DNA from: Cristatella mucedo
Taxonomy: Eukaryota; Bryozoa; Phylactolaemata; Cristatellidae
Direction of reading: 5' to 3'
DNA length: 64,000 nucleotides
Assembly: GCA_009760855.2 (NCBI GenBank)
Contig: WPIO01000025.1
Span: 481,001 to 545,000, forward strand
Both the position numbers and the translations under genes were made by a program. The notes below the pieces were generated by a model. The model worked only from the letters and a program-made list of their open reading frames with translations. It made no database searches and was not told the DNA's origin. Of this stretch, positions 31,001 through 43,666 are shown in pieces (position 1 is the first letter of the stretch; every line of letters begins with the position of its first letter).

Positions 31001-31905
31001 ATCGTTACGCAGGTCGATGGGAGGCGGAGCCTCCTTGTACTTAATCCAGCTGTTTTATCCTTTATCCGGTCGCTTGCGCTTTCGCAGGGTGTGCGCTAAG
31101 CAGGTAGGTAGTCAGGGGCAGCGACATGCGCCGGTGGTGTAACGCGCGCCCACTTGACCGAGTGCGCCACTGCAAACAGGTCAGAGCCGCTGGCTCGGCG
31201 GAGTGCAATCGCGACCAGTGCGGCTTCCGTACGAGCATTACGTTCGGCGCATCGCCGAGTTCGCCCACTCGTTTTGTCTGCGGCCGAGCATTGCACAGAG
31301 TTGCTTTGTAGTAGGCTGCCAGGTAACTGCAGGTGCCTGCCGCCCCACCGAGAAGCTACCTTTCGCCTGAGAAACGATAGGCCATCTTGGGGCACGTGAC
31401 TCTGCAGCGGCGCCCTCTGCCGCCTATCCGGTACCTTAGGCGTTTGACGTCCCCGCGGCATCCCTCCAAGGTTAAACCGCCTTGAGCGAGCGCAGTGTAC
31501 AAGTAAGACGATAGTATGGCTCGCCATTCGTTTCTTGCTGGGGGTGTGGTGTAAAAAGTGGCAGTTCTTAGAGGCAGCTGGGTGTGCACGTCCCCCTATC
31601 GCGTCTCTACCGCACCGCAATGCAAGAGGTCTGCAGGCAGCATGCAAGCCTGAGTCGCTAAACGGTGGCGAACGCGAGTATTCCGAGCTGGTAAGCGAGT
31701 TGAGCACTCGCAGTCAGCTGAGCACTCTGAACCAACGTCTCGACACTGACTTGTTTTTACTGATGAATGGCAGGGTAGTGGCATACAGGTTTCATGGCCT
31801 GCAATCGGCTGTCTCGAGTCTTGAGCACAAACGCGGCTCAAAGGGCTCAAAGCCTTTTTCCTGTTTGCTTTGCCTGCCTGCTTACCTGTCCATGAATCTC
31901 GCTAA
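31001..31905. other. GC- and CpG-rich island of unknown function
   Basis: Base composition rises sharply compared with both flanks, with many CpG. Overlapping long open frames occur on both strands (31096-31707 on -, 203 codons; 31535-31930 on +, 131 codons), as expected in GC-rich DNA. Neither translation matches a family I know. It could be a promoter/CpG island with a first exon, a GC-rich repeat, or transferred DNA. Confidence 0.5.
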
Positions 31906-32540
31906 GAAGAAGCTCTCATTGTTTTCTTGAGTATTTTTTGCATGATTGTCAAATCATTATGATAATAACTCTACACACAGCAGTTTATAGGTGCTTTACG
32001 TCTGGCTACAAGGTAAGCAAATAATCAAGCGTTAATGTTGAGCCATTTAAAGAGCACACAGAAAAGCCGCAGTTGAGTGTAGGCAAAGAGTAGGAAACAG
32101 CATTCGTTGTTTGCCACCATCTCTTGGCCATTGCTGCATGCAAGCAGCTGTAAAGTGCGTGGATAGCGACTTGGTTCTCCTAGTGTACTTTGCTAAAGAC
32201 TTATTATTCCCAACAGTTCGAGCAGATGGATCTCACCCACTGGCTCAGTAAAGTTGATCATCACTTACTGCCGCTCAAAGGTGACTCTCACTTATCGATA
32301 CCGTAAATTTGGCCTTCACTCAGTGCCATTCCTGGGATAATTGTACGCCCGGGAAAGAACTACACAGATGACGCCCCCTGTTTGTCGAATAATTTTCGAA
32401 TACATTTGAATCTGAGCACAGACTAAAATGATTATAAATCAAACTCAAAATTCCGGCAGAGAATAGTTGCGTTCTGCTACATTCTAATGAAATTAAATAT
32501 TGTAGGATTGCAGTCGTGATATTTTAAATAGAAAATAATA
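31906..32540. other. intergenic, composition falls to AT-rich
   Basis: Transition between the GC-rich island and the AT-rich hAT fossil. No gene seen. Confidence 0.4.
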
Positions 32541-32559
32541 ATTACAAAGTCTATTATTA

Positions 32560-35150
32560 CAATTTACACAAACCTTGTGGATAGATTTTACTCGACTTCA
32601 CCGTGGAAAATTGTTCAATGATAAGATCAAAATAAATCTTACTTAAATTTTTCCTTTCATTCCTTACAAGTATCAAATTGCTGAGACGGTCTTGCCGCGT
32701 TGAAGAGCAAAAATATGATACCAATAAGTTTTAATTTGTTGAAAGAGCGTCCACAGCTGGTAGCTGATACCGCAGTCTCCAGAAGAATTCTGAAAAAAAT
32801 TTGTACATTCGTAAATATACCAGCTCCATATGCAACAATACAACTTTGAAGATCCTTTGGAGTTCTTTTGGTAAATTTTCAATTCGTTTCCTAAGAATCA
32901 ATGTTATTAATTCTTTGCAATCGATATCATTGTCGTGAATCATTCCAAAATGAAACTTTCACGAAATTTGTCGGTATATTTTCAGAGAAAAGAGCTTTAA
33001 TTTTTAGCAGGAATTCAAATATTATGTCTGCATTCTTTATTCCTCAAAATCGTGCCGTAATCTCTTGCTGAAGAGATCGAACACGCTTTTCTTGACATAC
33101 AATGTCTTCCTTGACTGTAAGTCCGGCGTCTATTGCATATTCTCCAAACACCCGCTTACGTAGCCATATTTTATTCTCAATTTATATATGCCAACCTGAG
33201 CATTTGAGTTTGGCGATTTTGGCAGAATCTTTGCTCAAATTGCTGTGATTTTAATTAGTCATTGCCTCAAAGATTCAAGGTCAGACGCTGCTCCTCTATA
33301 ATCAGTCCTAGGATCCTTCAACCGTTTCTGGATTTTTTCTGAATTTTGTCGAGAATAGTATTTCAGAATTCCAGTAAAACTCCAATGTTACAACTTAACA
33401 GAATTGATAGCGCTTGTACAGCGTCATGTCTGGCTTCAGCACTCATTTATAGGTCTCCCGACATGCTTTCGAGCAGCTCTATCAGTTCGTCAAGTCCTTT
33501 GTATTTAGCTTTGACAGCTTCTGACGGCCACTCCATCTTTTGTAGGATTCCGTTTTATTGTTAAAGGCAGTACTTGATTCAATTTTTTTTGTATCCCAAC
33601 GAAGTGTCGCACGAAAAAAAAGAATGGACACTTTTCACTCTCTCAAAATGTTACGATAACTGTATCTTATTTAGAAGTGTGCAATCCTGCTAAATTTAAA
33701 CTGTGTTTGTCACAGTTAACAAAATCCTCTTTGGAGTTTGTGGCTCACATTTACTGTTGAAGAGGGACGTATACAAAGTCATCACAGCGGCATTATCATA
33801 GCACGATGACTGACATTTAGCAAACGAGGTATGGTCGGATTTAAGAATCCAGCATTACCTTTTCAAGGCTTGCTGCATATTTTTTGTTTACCTCAACGAA
33901 ACATTTAAATGTTTCTTTGATCATACATTTCTTACTTTCAAAATTCACATCGACATACCTGATGACTCGGCTAGCTGTTCCAATGTCTTAGATCACGAGT
34001 TGAATTGACCAAGGTACGGTAATACTTACTTTCTTTAATCTGCAAATAACTTTCTTTTTACACTTGGTGCAATTAGGGAGCTTATGTTGAATTTTCGGGT
34101 GAAGAATAGGAAACGGATCCTGGATTTTGTTGAACATGCCAAAGGTGTATTCCCAAAAGTGAGTCATATTGAGCAACGAGCTTGATCACGGAATGTAAAT
34201 CTCCAACATTTTTACGCTCATCTAAACACAAGCTTCTTCGTGGCCATACAGTGCCAAATATTTTGAAACTAGAGACTACTATTTTCAGATATTTTGCCAT
34301 TTTTTTCAGTTAAAACTTAAATTTCAGCTACTGAGTCAATTCCAGTACCTTAAACTATCCTCATTTAAGCTTCCTTCTAAGTAAAAGCTTTGCGATGGCT
34401 CAAATTGTTTTCATATAACCGTAGCTTTTCTGGTCTTTCCATTTTTTGAATCTGCCAGTTAACTCATACGAAGATCGATAGTTTCCAATCGATGATATAA
34501 GCAAGAGGAAGCAAAACAGCAAACAGCTTTATTAATTAGTGAATTTAATAGTCATGATCGATTTATTTCCTCTTCATTTTCTAATCGACGTTAAAATCAT
34601 GTCAATGTAATTGAACGTTCACCGATTACTGTTACTGATTGCAGACCGTTTCAGTGCTGAAAATGACATGATCCAAGAGTAATAATTTCATCAAGAAGAA
34701 ATTGTGATATTATTGATAGTTTTTTTTTATTATCTTCTAAGTAGCCAGTATCATGAAATTGTAGTACAGAATGAATATCATTATTTTGTGGCGGATTTAG
34801 AAGATTCATTGCTATTATCATTCACGTCTATGCCAACAAGTGCCGTGTCTTGTTGGACTAGCTCAATAACTTAGTCATCGGTATTTTTCTCAGCATAGAT
34901 TGTAGCATCTGTCTGAACCATGTTTTCTGGCAAGTTTTGGTCATAATATGGTTCATTCTTTCCCTTTCCATGTTTTGAAATAGCAGGTAGATGTCCGCCG
35001 TCTTCTGATTCAGTCTCTAATCAGTGTAAACTTTCAACATCCTTCACCTTGGATTTTTTCATGAAACTCACCATTAATTTACTAGACGTCTGTACTTCGT
35101 TTCAGCTTTTCTCTTTCTTTTCCAACGTTCTGGTCCACTTCACTTTTTTT
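32560..35150 (-). pseudogene. decayed hAT transposase, ZMYM1-like / DUF4371 type
   Basis: Read right to left on the - strand, broken frames give, in order, an acidic N-terminal stretch (35100-34800), NVGDLHSVIKLVAQYDSLLG and NPGSVSYSSPE (about 34220-34090), TASRVIRYVDVNFESKKCMI with KKYAASLEK (about 33980-33860), SCYDNAAVMT (about 33800), FFFRATLRWDT, and at the C-terminus TRQDRLSNLILVRNERKNLS (about 32700) like the hAT dimerisation end. This order is that of the ZMYM1-like hAT family. Stops and frameshifts are frequent and no start-to-stop frame survives. It is more AT-rich than its surroundings. Terminal repeats were not located. Confidence 0.85.
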
Positions 35151-35389
35151 CTTAATATGGCTGAAAAAATATATATCTATTTTTTATATCGCAAGTAAGT
35201 AAATTTAATTCAAGAGCGTTTTAGCAAATACATCTTTGCAATTATAATTTGAAAATATGAAATCAACTGACTAATTAACCGCAAGCTTAAAATAATTCAG
35301 TGAGAAAAAAACAACTCAAACTGTTATATGATAAAAATAGTTCAGGAAGAGCCGCGAATTATTAATACATATCAATCAGCAAAAAATAA

Positions 35390-35500
35390 TATGACTTGTG
35401 TATAGAGCCATCGGAGAAATTAATCTCTTTCTAGACACTTTATGTTTGCTTTAAGCGAAATATGATCATTTGGTCAGTGGCAGGGTGAGCAATGTCAACA
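35390..35500 (-). mobile_element. LINE family 1, extreme 3' end
   Basis: Reverse-strand terminus atctctttctagacacttta, preceded by a diverged agccatcggagaaatta. Confidence 0.65.
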
Positions 35501-36019
35501 AGAATAGCACGATCATTTGGTCGAGAGTGCGACTTCTTTTTGTTTATCGTAAACAAGAACTTTATTGGGACAACTGACGAAGGTACTTATAATAGCCAGG
35601 GGTGTGGTTAAAAATGCAACAGGGTAGGGCAAAAATGAATCGCAGTTTTTATTTGTGGAAGTGAGTTTCACAGCATAGCGTTCCAGCTCACAGCTGTCGG
35701 TAACACTGCTGCTGTGTGTATTGATTTATTTTCTGCACAGCAGCATTTCTGTCATCAGTCAGTATGACAATGAGCTCAGTCCTGGCAGCATAGGCTGAAG
35801 CTTCTCATTCACCGGTTCATTACACCTGCATTTCTCTTAAAGTTAGCCATCGTTCCATTCTGAGCGGACAATAAATCCTCACGCCTTCGTGTTTATTCAG
35901 GCTTTCAGCGACGCTGTACTTGTCAGCTCGTTTGTCGTCAGCATTAGCTATTCCGACTACCCCACCGGGCAATCGGGACAGTGGCCAAACTGAACTGTGA
36001 CAGAACTTCCTTGTTCGTA

Positions 36020-36170
36020 TTTGTATGGCAACATGAGAGCATTAGTGGCTAGCAATCTTCTTGCACTAAGTGATGAAGGAGTGCTAGATGCACTTTCGGG
36101 ATCGCATTGGCTGGAATTGACGACCTATATCGTGCAGTTCGAGTGCCCACCGAGTGGCTAAGACGTATTA
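36020..36170 (-). mobile_element. tRNA-derived SINE remnant, copy 2 counterpart
   Basis: Collinear counterpart of 1480-1630 with the same 3'-side segment cagtggttaattaag after it. It marks an insertion older than the duplication. Confidence 0.5.
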
Positions 36171-36434
36171 ACAAAAGCAAGCAGTGGTTAATTAAGAATA
36201 TCCTGCTGCTGGACTTGAACCTGGGTGGTACAGTTCAGGCACCTGACCGTGGGCTAAGGGCTGCAATGTTGGATATTCCAAGTTAAGAGCCTTGGATGCA
36301 ATAGGTGAAACGTTTACCGGATATACATGATCGTAACCGGAATTCGTTATTGGGAGGTACTGAAATTTTCAAGCAGGTGAACCCTGACCTTGCACGAACC
36401 AGCCAATAACGGCGAAACTTGAAAGTTAAAAAAG

Positions 36435-37004
36435 TCAAACTGTGCAGCCAGGCTTGTCTGTCTTGAGGGTCGCAGTTACGACATCGCACTTCTTCTCGCC
36501 GACCTGCTCTGGCTCCCAGTCAGGCAGCATATCAACTTCAAGGTTCTGTCACTCACTTTTAGGTTCCATTATTCTTTGGCTCCAGCCAACCTATCAGATC
36601 TACTCTCCTAACCGACAAAGCATCGTACCAGCCACTTTTTTGAATCTATCTTTTACCTACACCTTGCATAAACCTCAAAACATTTGGAGACCATACCTTC
36701 AGTTTGTATTCTCCCAATACTTGGAACTCACTGCTGGCAGCTTCACGGCATACCCTTACTTAACAGCATTTAGAAAGAAGATACAACGCATATGTTTTTC
36801 ATACAGTTAATGGATTCATGTGATTCGTCTTTTGTGTGCTTATGCGTGCAGACAATGTGCATGCTGGCACTTACCATGTTTGCATGTTGACCTTATGCAT
36901 GTCACCTCTAAGCATGTCATGCTTGTCGTCATTGAGCATGCTACCACTGACCATTCGATCATGTTTCTTTGCCAGTTATCTGAGGGCAATAAACAAACGT
37001 ATTA

Positions 37005-37042
<38 letters not shown>
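36435..37042 (+). mobile_element. LINE family 1, 3' end with (ATT)n tail, copy 2 only
   Basis: The + strand has cgccgacctgctctggctcc, LINE C-terminal frames and a perfect ATT run at about 37000-37042. Copy 1 has no LINE between the aligned flanks (about 1700-1755). Confidence 0.8.
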
Positions 37043-37224
37043 AGCAGGTGGCATCCTTCTTTGGCCAGTTAAGCCTCCGGTAATAGGAAGCATGCCATGC
37101 GAATCACAATGAAGAGTTCCATGGTTGTTCCGAAATGCTGTATTGTTGATTAGATACCTCACTAGTTACGGCTTTTAAGTCGGTTCTGTTTTGTTTCCTT
37201 TGAACTAGGCCAAGAGTCTGAAGC

Positions 37225-37393
37225 ATGTTCTTCGGCTAAGCCGTTCAAAGGTCAGAAATACAGTAGCCTAAGGAAGAAGTGCCAAGTCGAAGGCCAGCTG
37301 TTTGAAGATTCTCTGTTTCCAGCGAACGACGCCTCCCTATACTGGTCTGAAGACAGCGACCAACAAGGTGAAGTGCAGTGGAAGAGGCCCAAG
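37225..37393 (+). pseudogene. calpain copy 2, exon 1 with frameshifted start
   Basis: From codon 6 the reading frame is intact ([15 protein letters not shown], then EDSLFPANDASLYW and VQWKRPK) up to AAG|gtaaga. Copy 1 reads ATGTATTCTTCG; copy 2 reads ATGTTCTTCG. The ATG at 37225 is therefore out of frame and meets TAA at 37237. No other in-frame ATG was seen between the preserved acceptor and the coding block. Confidence 0.85.
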
Positions 37394-38149
37394 GTAAGAC
37401 ATGCCGACTGGTCAAAGGCCAGGAGAGTCCTTTATGTCTTGAAAATATTCCTATGCATGATATTGTCTTATCAGGTCTGCTTGTAACGGTTCGCGAAAAG
37501 GCTGTCTCAAATTTTACAAACGTTCTCTTTCGCTCGGTTCCCAATCAGTAATTCCCTCAGCGATATAGCCAGACCTGAAGTGGGATACGCATTCCTAGAA
37601 ATATCCAGTCATGTGTAAATTACTGCATTCCCTCAAGAACATCGACGTGGTCATTGGCCAGTTGTTATCCTCGTTTGTCACTCACCTTGCCGCTGTGTAA
37701 TCCACAATTTATAAAAATGATGATGTCAATATTTATTACTATACCCTATTAAAACTATATGAATTCATTTCCGAGTGTGTCAGGCTAGATAGAAAGCATA
37801 TAAGCTGATTAGTTACCTTAAAAACTGCAGCTTACGCAACTCTTAGAGGACAGTTCGCAAGAACGCTGCACATGCTGTGAAGACTGTGGCGGTTTTTAAC
37901 CTCCCTGCAAATTTCGTCAAGTGAGGGCATGTAGCGATGTCGCTTGGTGGAGAGCTCTAGGCGCACAGAACTAAAGGCGCTGCTTCTGAAGGATGTGAGG
38001 CTGGTTAGCAGCATAGTTAAACGACTACACCAGAGAAGTCGGTCTTACCAGGGTCGAGGGTGTGGATTAAATAGCTCACCAGGCATTCAGCAGCAAGAAA
38101 ATACTAAAGGCGAGTCGCAGCAAGTCAAAGTTGATGTGCTACTTTATGT
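37394..38149. other. copy 2 intron 1, first part
   Basis: The first 200 bp align with 2067-2260 of copy 1. The rest has no counterpart there, and no gene is supported. Confidence 0.45.
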
Positions 38150-38730
38150 GTAGCCTGTTCAGGTAGCGCCAACCTGCACTGGCTACCAGTCAAGCAGCAG
38201 ATCGACTTCAAGGTTTTGTTGCTTACTTTTAGGTCACTTCATTCTTTGGCTCCAGCCTATCTCTCAGATCTACTTCCCCACCAGGCCAAGCATCGTACCA
38301 CCCACTTTTGGTAATCCAACAGTCTACCAATACCTCGTACAAACCTCAAATCCTTTGGAGACCGTGCATTTAGTTCGTATGCTTCCAAAGTTTGGAACTC
38401 CCTCCCGAATTGCGTCAGAACATCCCCTGACTTGACCACATTTAAAAAGAGCTTAAAAACACCTATTTATGACAGCATTTAGTGAGTCCCTGTGATTCGT
38501 CCTTGATGTGTTTATGCGTGCTGACACTGTGCATACTGCCACTAACCACATTTGCGTGCTGACCCAGGGCATGTCACCCCTAACCATGTTATTCATGCTG
38601 TTTATCAAGCATGGTATTAATCACCATTCAATCGCGTTTCCCTTTGCAGCAAGTGTAAAGTGCTTAGAACGAGATTGAGTATTTGAGGGCACTTTATCAA
38701 GTGCATTATTGTTATTGTTATTTTTAGGAG
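38150..38730 (+). mobile_element. LINE family 1, 5'-truncated 3' end, copy 2 only
   Basis: Starts within ctgcactggctaccagtcaa, continues through the ORF2 end and 3' UTR, and finishes in an ATT/GTT-type tail at 38703-38727. Confidence 0.85.
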
Positions 38731-39529
38731 AGAAGTTGTTGCCATCGCAGTTGTGACTTTCACGACAGATATGCCTGGCAGTCGAATTTTGAACCACTTG
38801 AAGTGCTTTGATTTATGTAATTTGTCACTGCACACCTGATAGTGCTACTTGTGCACAAGTATCGGCAGTGATATTGTAAATTAAAAAGACAGTTTTTTGT
38901 TTATCGAAGAATTCTCATCCTTGTAGCTTCCCCGTTTTTTCAAATTTTTGCAACGACACCCTTCAAGCTAACATCAGCTTACCTAGACGAGGGCTTGCAA
39001 GGCACTACAGTCGGCTAAAAACAACCTTATTCGTTCATTCGAGACTTTTCTTGAGATGGCTGTGCAGTACACGCGCGGCATTCCTCACTCCAACCATTCG
39101 ATAATTTGAAGTCTTTGTGGAAAGATCTTTCTCAGGCAACGTAATTAGATCTCATGCTATTTCTGTTCCTGGCAAGAATACTCTAAGGTACGTAGCAGTC
39201 TCATTTCTCCTGCATGATCCCCTAAGATCCCCGTGTTTCTATTTTGCATCCGAATTCATATTTTTTGAAATTTAGTTGTTGATTTTAATATTTCTCTTAA
39301 TGAAATTATAGCAACAATGAGAAATTTGAATAGCACGCTAAGAGTGCCAAATATCTTTTCAGGCAATTTAGTTACCTGAAAACGTAACACATGCACAGCA
39401 TCAGCCGGCATTAGCACAAACAGGATTATAGCATCCGATGGATCGAATGCTGAGAGGAACATGTAGGCTTTTACCTTCTGATCAAATGTCGTCACTCAGG
39501 AATGTCACGGCGTCAGTCGAGAGTGACGT

Positions 39530-40090
39530 CTAGGCTTTGGGAGCATACGAACTGAAGGTACCGTCTCCAAATCATCTGAGGTTCGCTGGAAGCACATTTA
39601 ATATACTTGAGATAGAAGAGTGGGTGGTGCGAAGCAAAGCTTAACTGTAAAACGTCTTAACTGTAGGAAGTCTTAACTGTCGTAAGTTTGGATAAGTTGG
39701 CCGGAGCAAGGGAATGGAGGTAACTTAAAGTGAATGGTAACACTTTGGATCCGATAGGGTGCGGTGCTTGATGGGGAGATAGTGCAGGCCGGTGAAAAGT
39801 GTTCTAACGCGACAGTCACAACATTTACGATAGCCGAAGCTAGCGGCAGTTTTGCACCACCAGCAGTAGTCTAGTTACACAAGCATTATACAGTACAAGG
39901 ACCTGTGAGTAGTAGGTTGCCAAAGTCTAAAATCGACGTCACAAGTGTGAATGCAAACGATGTGTAAACGTGTAGATATTTTCAGGTATAGGTTCAGCAA
40001 ACAGGATGTCACTGTTGCACCTTCAAAAGTTATATTGGAGGGTTAGCCTAGTTTTTGTCTCGAAAATTAGCTCCCAAAGTTTTTCTGGAA
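39530..40090 (-). mobile_element. degenerate LINE family 1 fragment
   Basis: Reverse-strand blocks ctttgggagcatacgaactg and agtgcaggccggtgaaaag match the ORF2 end of family 1 with heavy divergence. Confidence 0.6.
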
Positions 40091-40479
40091 AATGCAACCC
40101 GGGCGATGGCCTAGCAAGAGCACTCATTGATATGCCAAGGGATGCCTGCCCTGCATGATGACTAGTCATCTAGGTCGTGTTCGAGCCAAAGATGGTTGTA
40201 TGTAGGACTAATATAATTAGTGTCATCGCAGCTACCCTAAGAAATTCAAGAAGTCACTGTACACATTGTAACTGGATAGCTCTGGTTGTCACTAGTAATT
40301 TCGTCGCTCAAGTGTCTCTGTGATCTTGAATACTCAAGCAATACATTTTATCCAAAACTCTTTGAGCTGCTTTAAATTAAGCAATACATAGATTAGCTGG
40401 TACTTTGCATGACTAACGTAATAAATATGTCCTTCGCTTAAGATGCTGTCTCGGAATCATTCTAAAAGTTATTTTGTAA

Positions 40480-41745
40480 GCCTCAAATTAAGAAGGTAAA
40501 ACTAGATCGGAAGAATTCTAGCAACTTCCAACCAGTCTCTCTACTGCTGTTCCTATCAAGGACAGAAGTATGTAGTCAGACCGGTTACAACTCCCTCAAA
40601 GATTTTAAACCGAGCAACTTCCACTCAGGTTGACGAGTAAATCACTAGACGGATTCAGCATTGCTACAAGTGTATCTTCACAGGAATGCTGACTCAAGAT
40701 GAGTCTATCTATCAGTTCCTTTGGATCTCTAAGTGGTGTTTGATACCATTGACGACTCAATCCATCACTAAGTCTTTCTCAAGCGTCCATCATCTCGCCT
40801 TGGAATTACTGGCACTGCACTATAATGTTGGAGTTCCTATCTCAGCAGGAGATTTCAGAGCCTTGATTTCAACTTGAAGCAGTCAGTAGGGGGCCTTATA
40901 ATATTTGTTCTGCCAACTATTTGAGCGGGTCCACTTCTATTCATAATTTGTATTATTCCTCTTATCCATATAATCCATAGGCACAATCTAGGATTCCGCT
41001 TTAGGTTAATGACACACAGCAGTACCGATGCTTGGATTCCTTTCTGCCTTCCAGCTTGTTGACCTCTCTTAAGCTCATTGAAGCATGTATTGACAACCTT
41101 TGTACTTGGATGGCTACATTCTCAAATTGACTGACGGTAGGACCAGCTTACTAATAATGGGTAAAACTATTGTTTCTCTGAAATTGAAAAGTCTAGCCCT
41201 CAAAATAGCCATCGCCAAGAAAAAATAAAGCTGTATCTATACCTAATCTGGGTGTAGCTAGCCGACCACTTCAAATCCAAAGTCAACTCTGCTACGTTCA
41301 GTTGGACACCATTGCTATAATTTGGGCCTTCAACAGATAATGATATCATTGCAAAGGTAGTCCATTCTTATCTGATATCCCGACTTAAATTTAAGGGCAT
41401 TTTAGGGACTCGGAGACTTTTAGGTCCCTATATTTTCCTTTTTTCGGTTCCTCCTATCCGTAATGCTTCCTAATCAGCCTTAGCAACGTACCTTTGCAAC
41501 GTACCACATCCTCTTCTGACGACTCAAGCCATTTAGCCTATAACCAACGTTAAAGCTCACAGAGACGTTCTCTTCAGTTCGTGTGCTGACAAAGGCCGGA
41601 TCTCAAATGCGACCGATACAGCGACATCCATTGACTTGAAAAAGAGAAAAAGCAAGAAAGCTAATTTTCCAAATAACTTTCTTTGACCTAGTAAATTCTC
41701 CATTCCATACATGCTGACACTGTGCACGCTATCAAAACCAATTGA
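40480..41745 (+). mobile_element. decayed LINE with RT motifs in copy 2 intron 1
   Basis: Broken + frames resemble NFQPVSLLLFLS, an FHSG-RVNHST-SAL segment, DTIDDSI and LGITGTAL, then a 3' portion that aligns with 2320-3150 of copy 1. Copy 1 seems to have lost the RT part. Confidence 0.6.
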
Positions 41746-41969
41746 CACGATTTCTTTCCAGAATAGTTGAAGTGCCTCGAAAGAGACAAGTTTTCTTTAG
41801 GTACTATACAATTTTTACTATTACCACTACTACTTATCTCCCTAGCCTCATTACAGATTGCAGGGTGAGTGACTTCCGTAGACTTGCATATTCCAGTATC
41901 AGGCTGCTATGGCCTATCGGCAAGGTAATGTTATTTATCTCCGGCTGTAACCACACAAAGGAATAAGTG

Positions 41970-42325
41970 AGTGCTATGCTGAAAGAGTTTCTAGAGCAAA
42001 CTCAAAGCCTAAGTGGCTTTTGGTGCGCTTACGGTAGACTTTACCAGACATTTATCTCACAAAAAAGAAAGAGAAAGTGAAAAGCACAGGTTAGTCGAGT
42101 GGGAAGTTAGGGAAGTGAGTGAGCAGCCTGGAGTGGATGGAAAAATGGGCCACAGTTGGCAGTGGGAAAGCAGGTGTCGTTGCATAAGAATCGTGGAAGT
42201 GACTTCCACCTTCTTGACCCTGCATAGCAAGGCTTCCGTTGCCAACTGATTATAAGCGCAGGAATGGAGCAGCTAATTTATTGTCCGTTGAGGACCCGAG
42301 GGTGCGAGGGGGAAGTACGCCGCAT
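41970..42325 (-). mobile_element. LINE family 2, 3' fragment, copy 2 counterpart
   Basis: Aligned with 3365-3735 of copy 1 and encodes the same - strand family 2 peptide ends. It predates the duplication. Confidence 0.65.
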
Positions 42326-43666
42326 CTTTTGCCCATCGTTATTGCACCGGGGCTCTCGAATCCCTTACTTTAGCTACTTTGGTCTGTGACTACCTTCGTT
42401 GTCATCAAAACTGGTGTAAGCACATGATCTTGACTGCATATAAGTTACACGGCTCATTATGTGCTATGATTCCACGATAAAGTAGAGAAGTTTCATATGA
42501 AAGGAAATTAACGTACATACAAGTGCATATGCTGAAAATAATTGAGAGATTATTGTAAACATCGAAAAAATGCCATCGTTCTCTGCAAAATTCACCTTCA
42601 AATTGAAATGCAACTTCTCGATGAGTTCAAATATCATCCTTAATAGATTAGTGATACAAATATATTGCTTGTGAATTTCAAATGAGATCCACAGCCTCTT
42701 AGGCTGTAAGTGGCGTAGGACTGCTTAGATGGTACTGAGGCACAACCTCTGGTAGCTTATTGGCCATTGGTGACCAAATAGCGATAGCAGCCTCCGGAGC
42801 AGCTGTGGCTCTTGTATAGGACATTCCGTTAACTTTTCCAAGATTAGTTAAGCAAGATCCCTCAATGCGTTTTCGAGATTCTTCAAGATTATTATTGAGC
42901 TAGGTAGTTCCTATGCTCTGGTACTAACCTGCTAGTAGTTTGTAATTCATCCTGCAAGAATAGTTGGTGAGTGCTAGTATCTCTACTTTATGTTAATCTG
43001 TCCATCCGGCTTTCAAGTGTTTTCCATAGATTACGTAGTTTAAGTAGGACTTTCAAACCTTCCTAGCCTCAATATGGCTATAACAGCAAGTAATGTCTGC
43101 ATTTGTATTACTTTTATTTAGACTAATGCTTTCTGTCTGTAGTTGCCGCTTGCATGCAACAAATCACATCCACGGCGAATTACAAAGCCCAGGTTATTGC
43201 TTATGTTTGCTCTTTTTATGTCATGCACATATTATCTGTTAGCTAGTGAGTGGGCAGCCAAAGCCGTTATCAAAACAATTAGGCTGCCAGTACGTTTCGC
43301 CTTAGATAGTAACGTAATGTAGCCAGCCATGTTCTTGGTAATTCCGCTGTCGCTTATACCAGCGTGACAAGCTTAGTGTGCAAGCATTTTTCATTAGCCG
43401 GACGCCTCAGTCAGTCAGGCACGTTAGCAATATTCGAGTTTTTCATTATCTCCTCATTAAGAACTAGGCCAGACCACGTGCAGTCTACACAACGATGCAA
43501 GGCTAGATGTTGGGGTTGATTTAGAGTAGATGTAAGGCTATTAGCAGGCCCGCTTGTGGTGCTGCAGTTTTTAGGTGGCCATGCTACTCGTTGGTATCAA
43601 GTAATTGCTTAAGCTGAGCCTAGCTGTCACTATTCAAATTCTGCAAAGCAAGTTCTGCTGATTCAG
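42326..43666. other. copy 2, end of intron 1
   Basis: Aligns with 3740-5228 of copy 1 except for the SINE there. No gene seen. Confidence 0.5.

Noticed and set aside
31390-31425. CTCF-like insulator motif (agagggcgc) between the two copies
   Set aside because: The core fits only partly, short GC-rich motifs are expected in this island, and whether this organism has CTCF is unknown.
31096-31707. 203-codon open frame on the - strand as a gene
   Set aside because: Stop codons are rare by chance in this CpG-rich stretch, frames are open on both strands and no family signature is visible. I kept it only as part of an island of unknown function.
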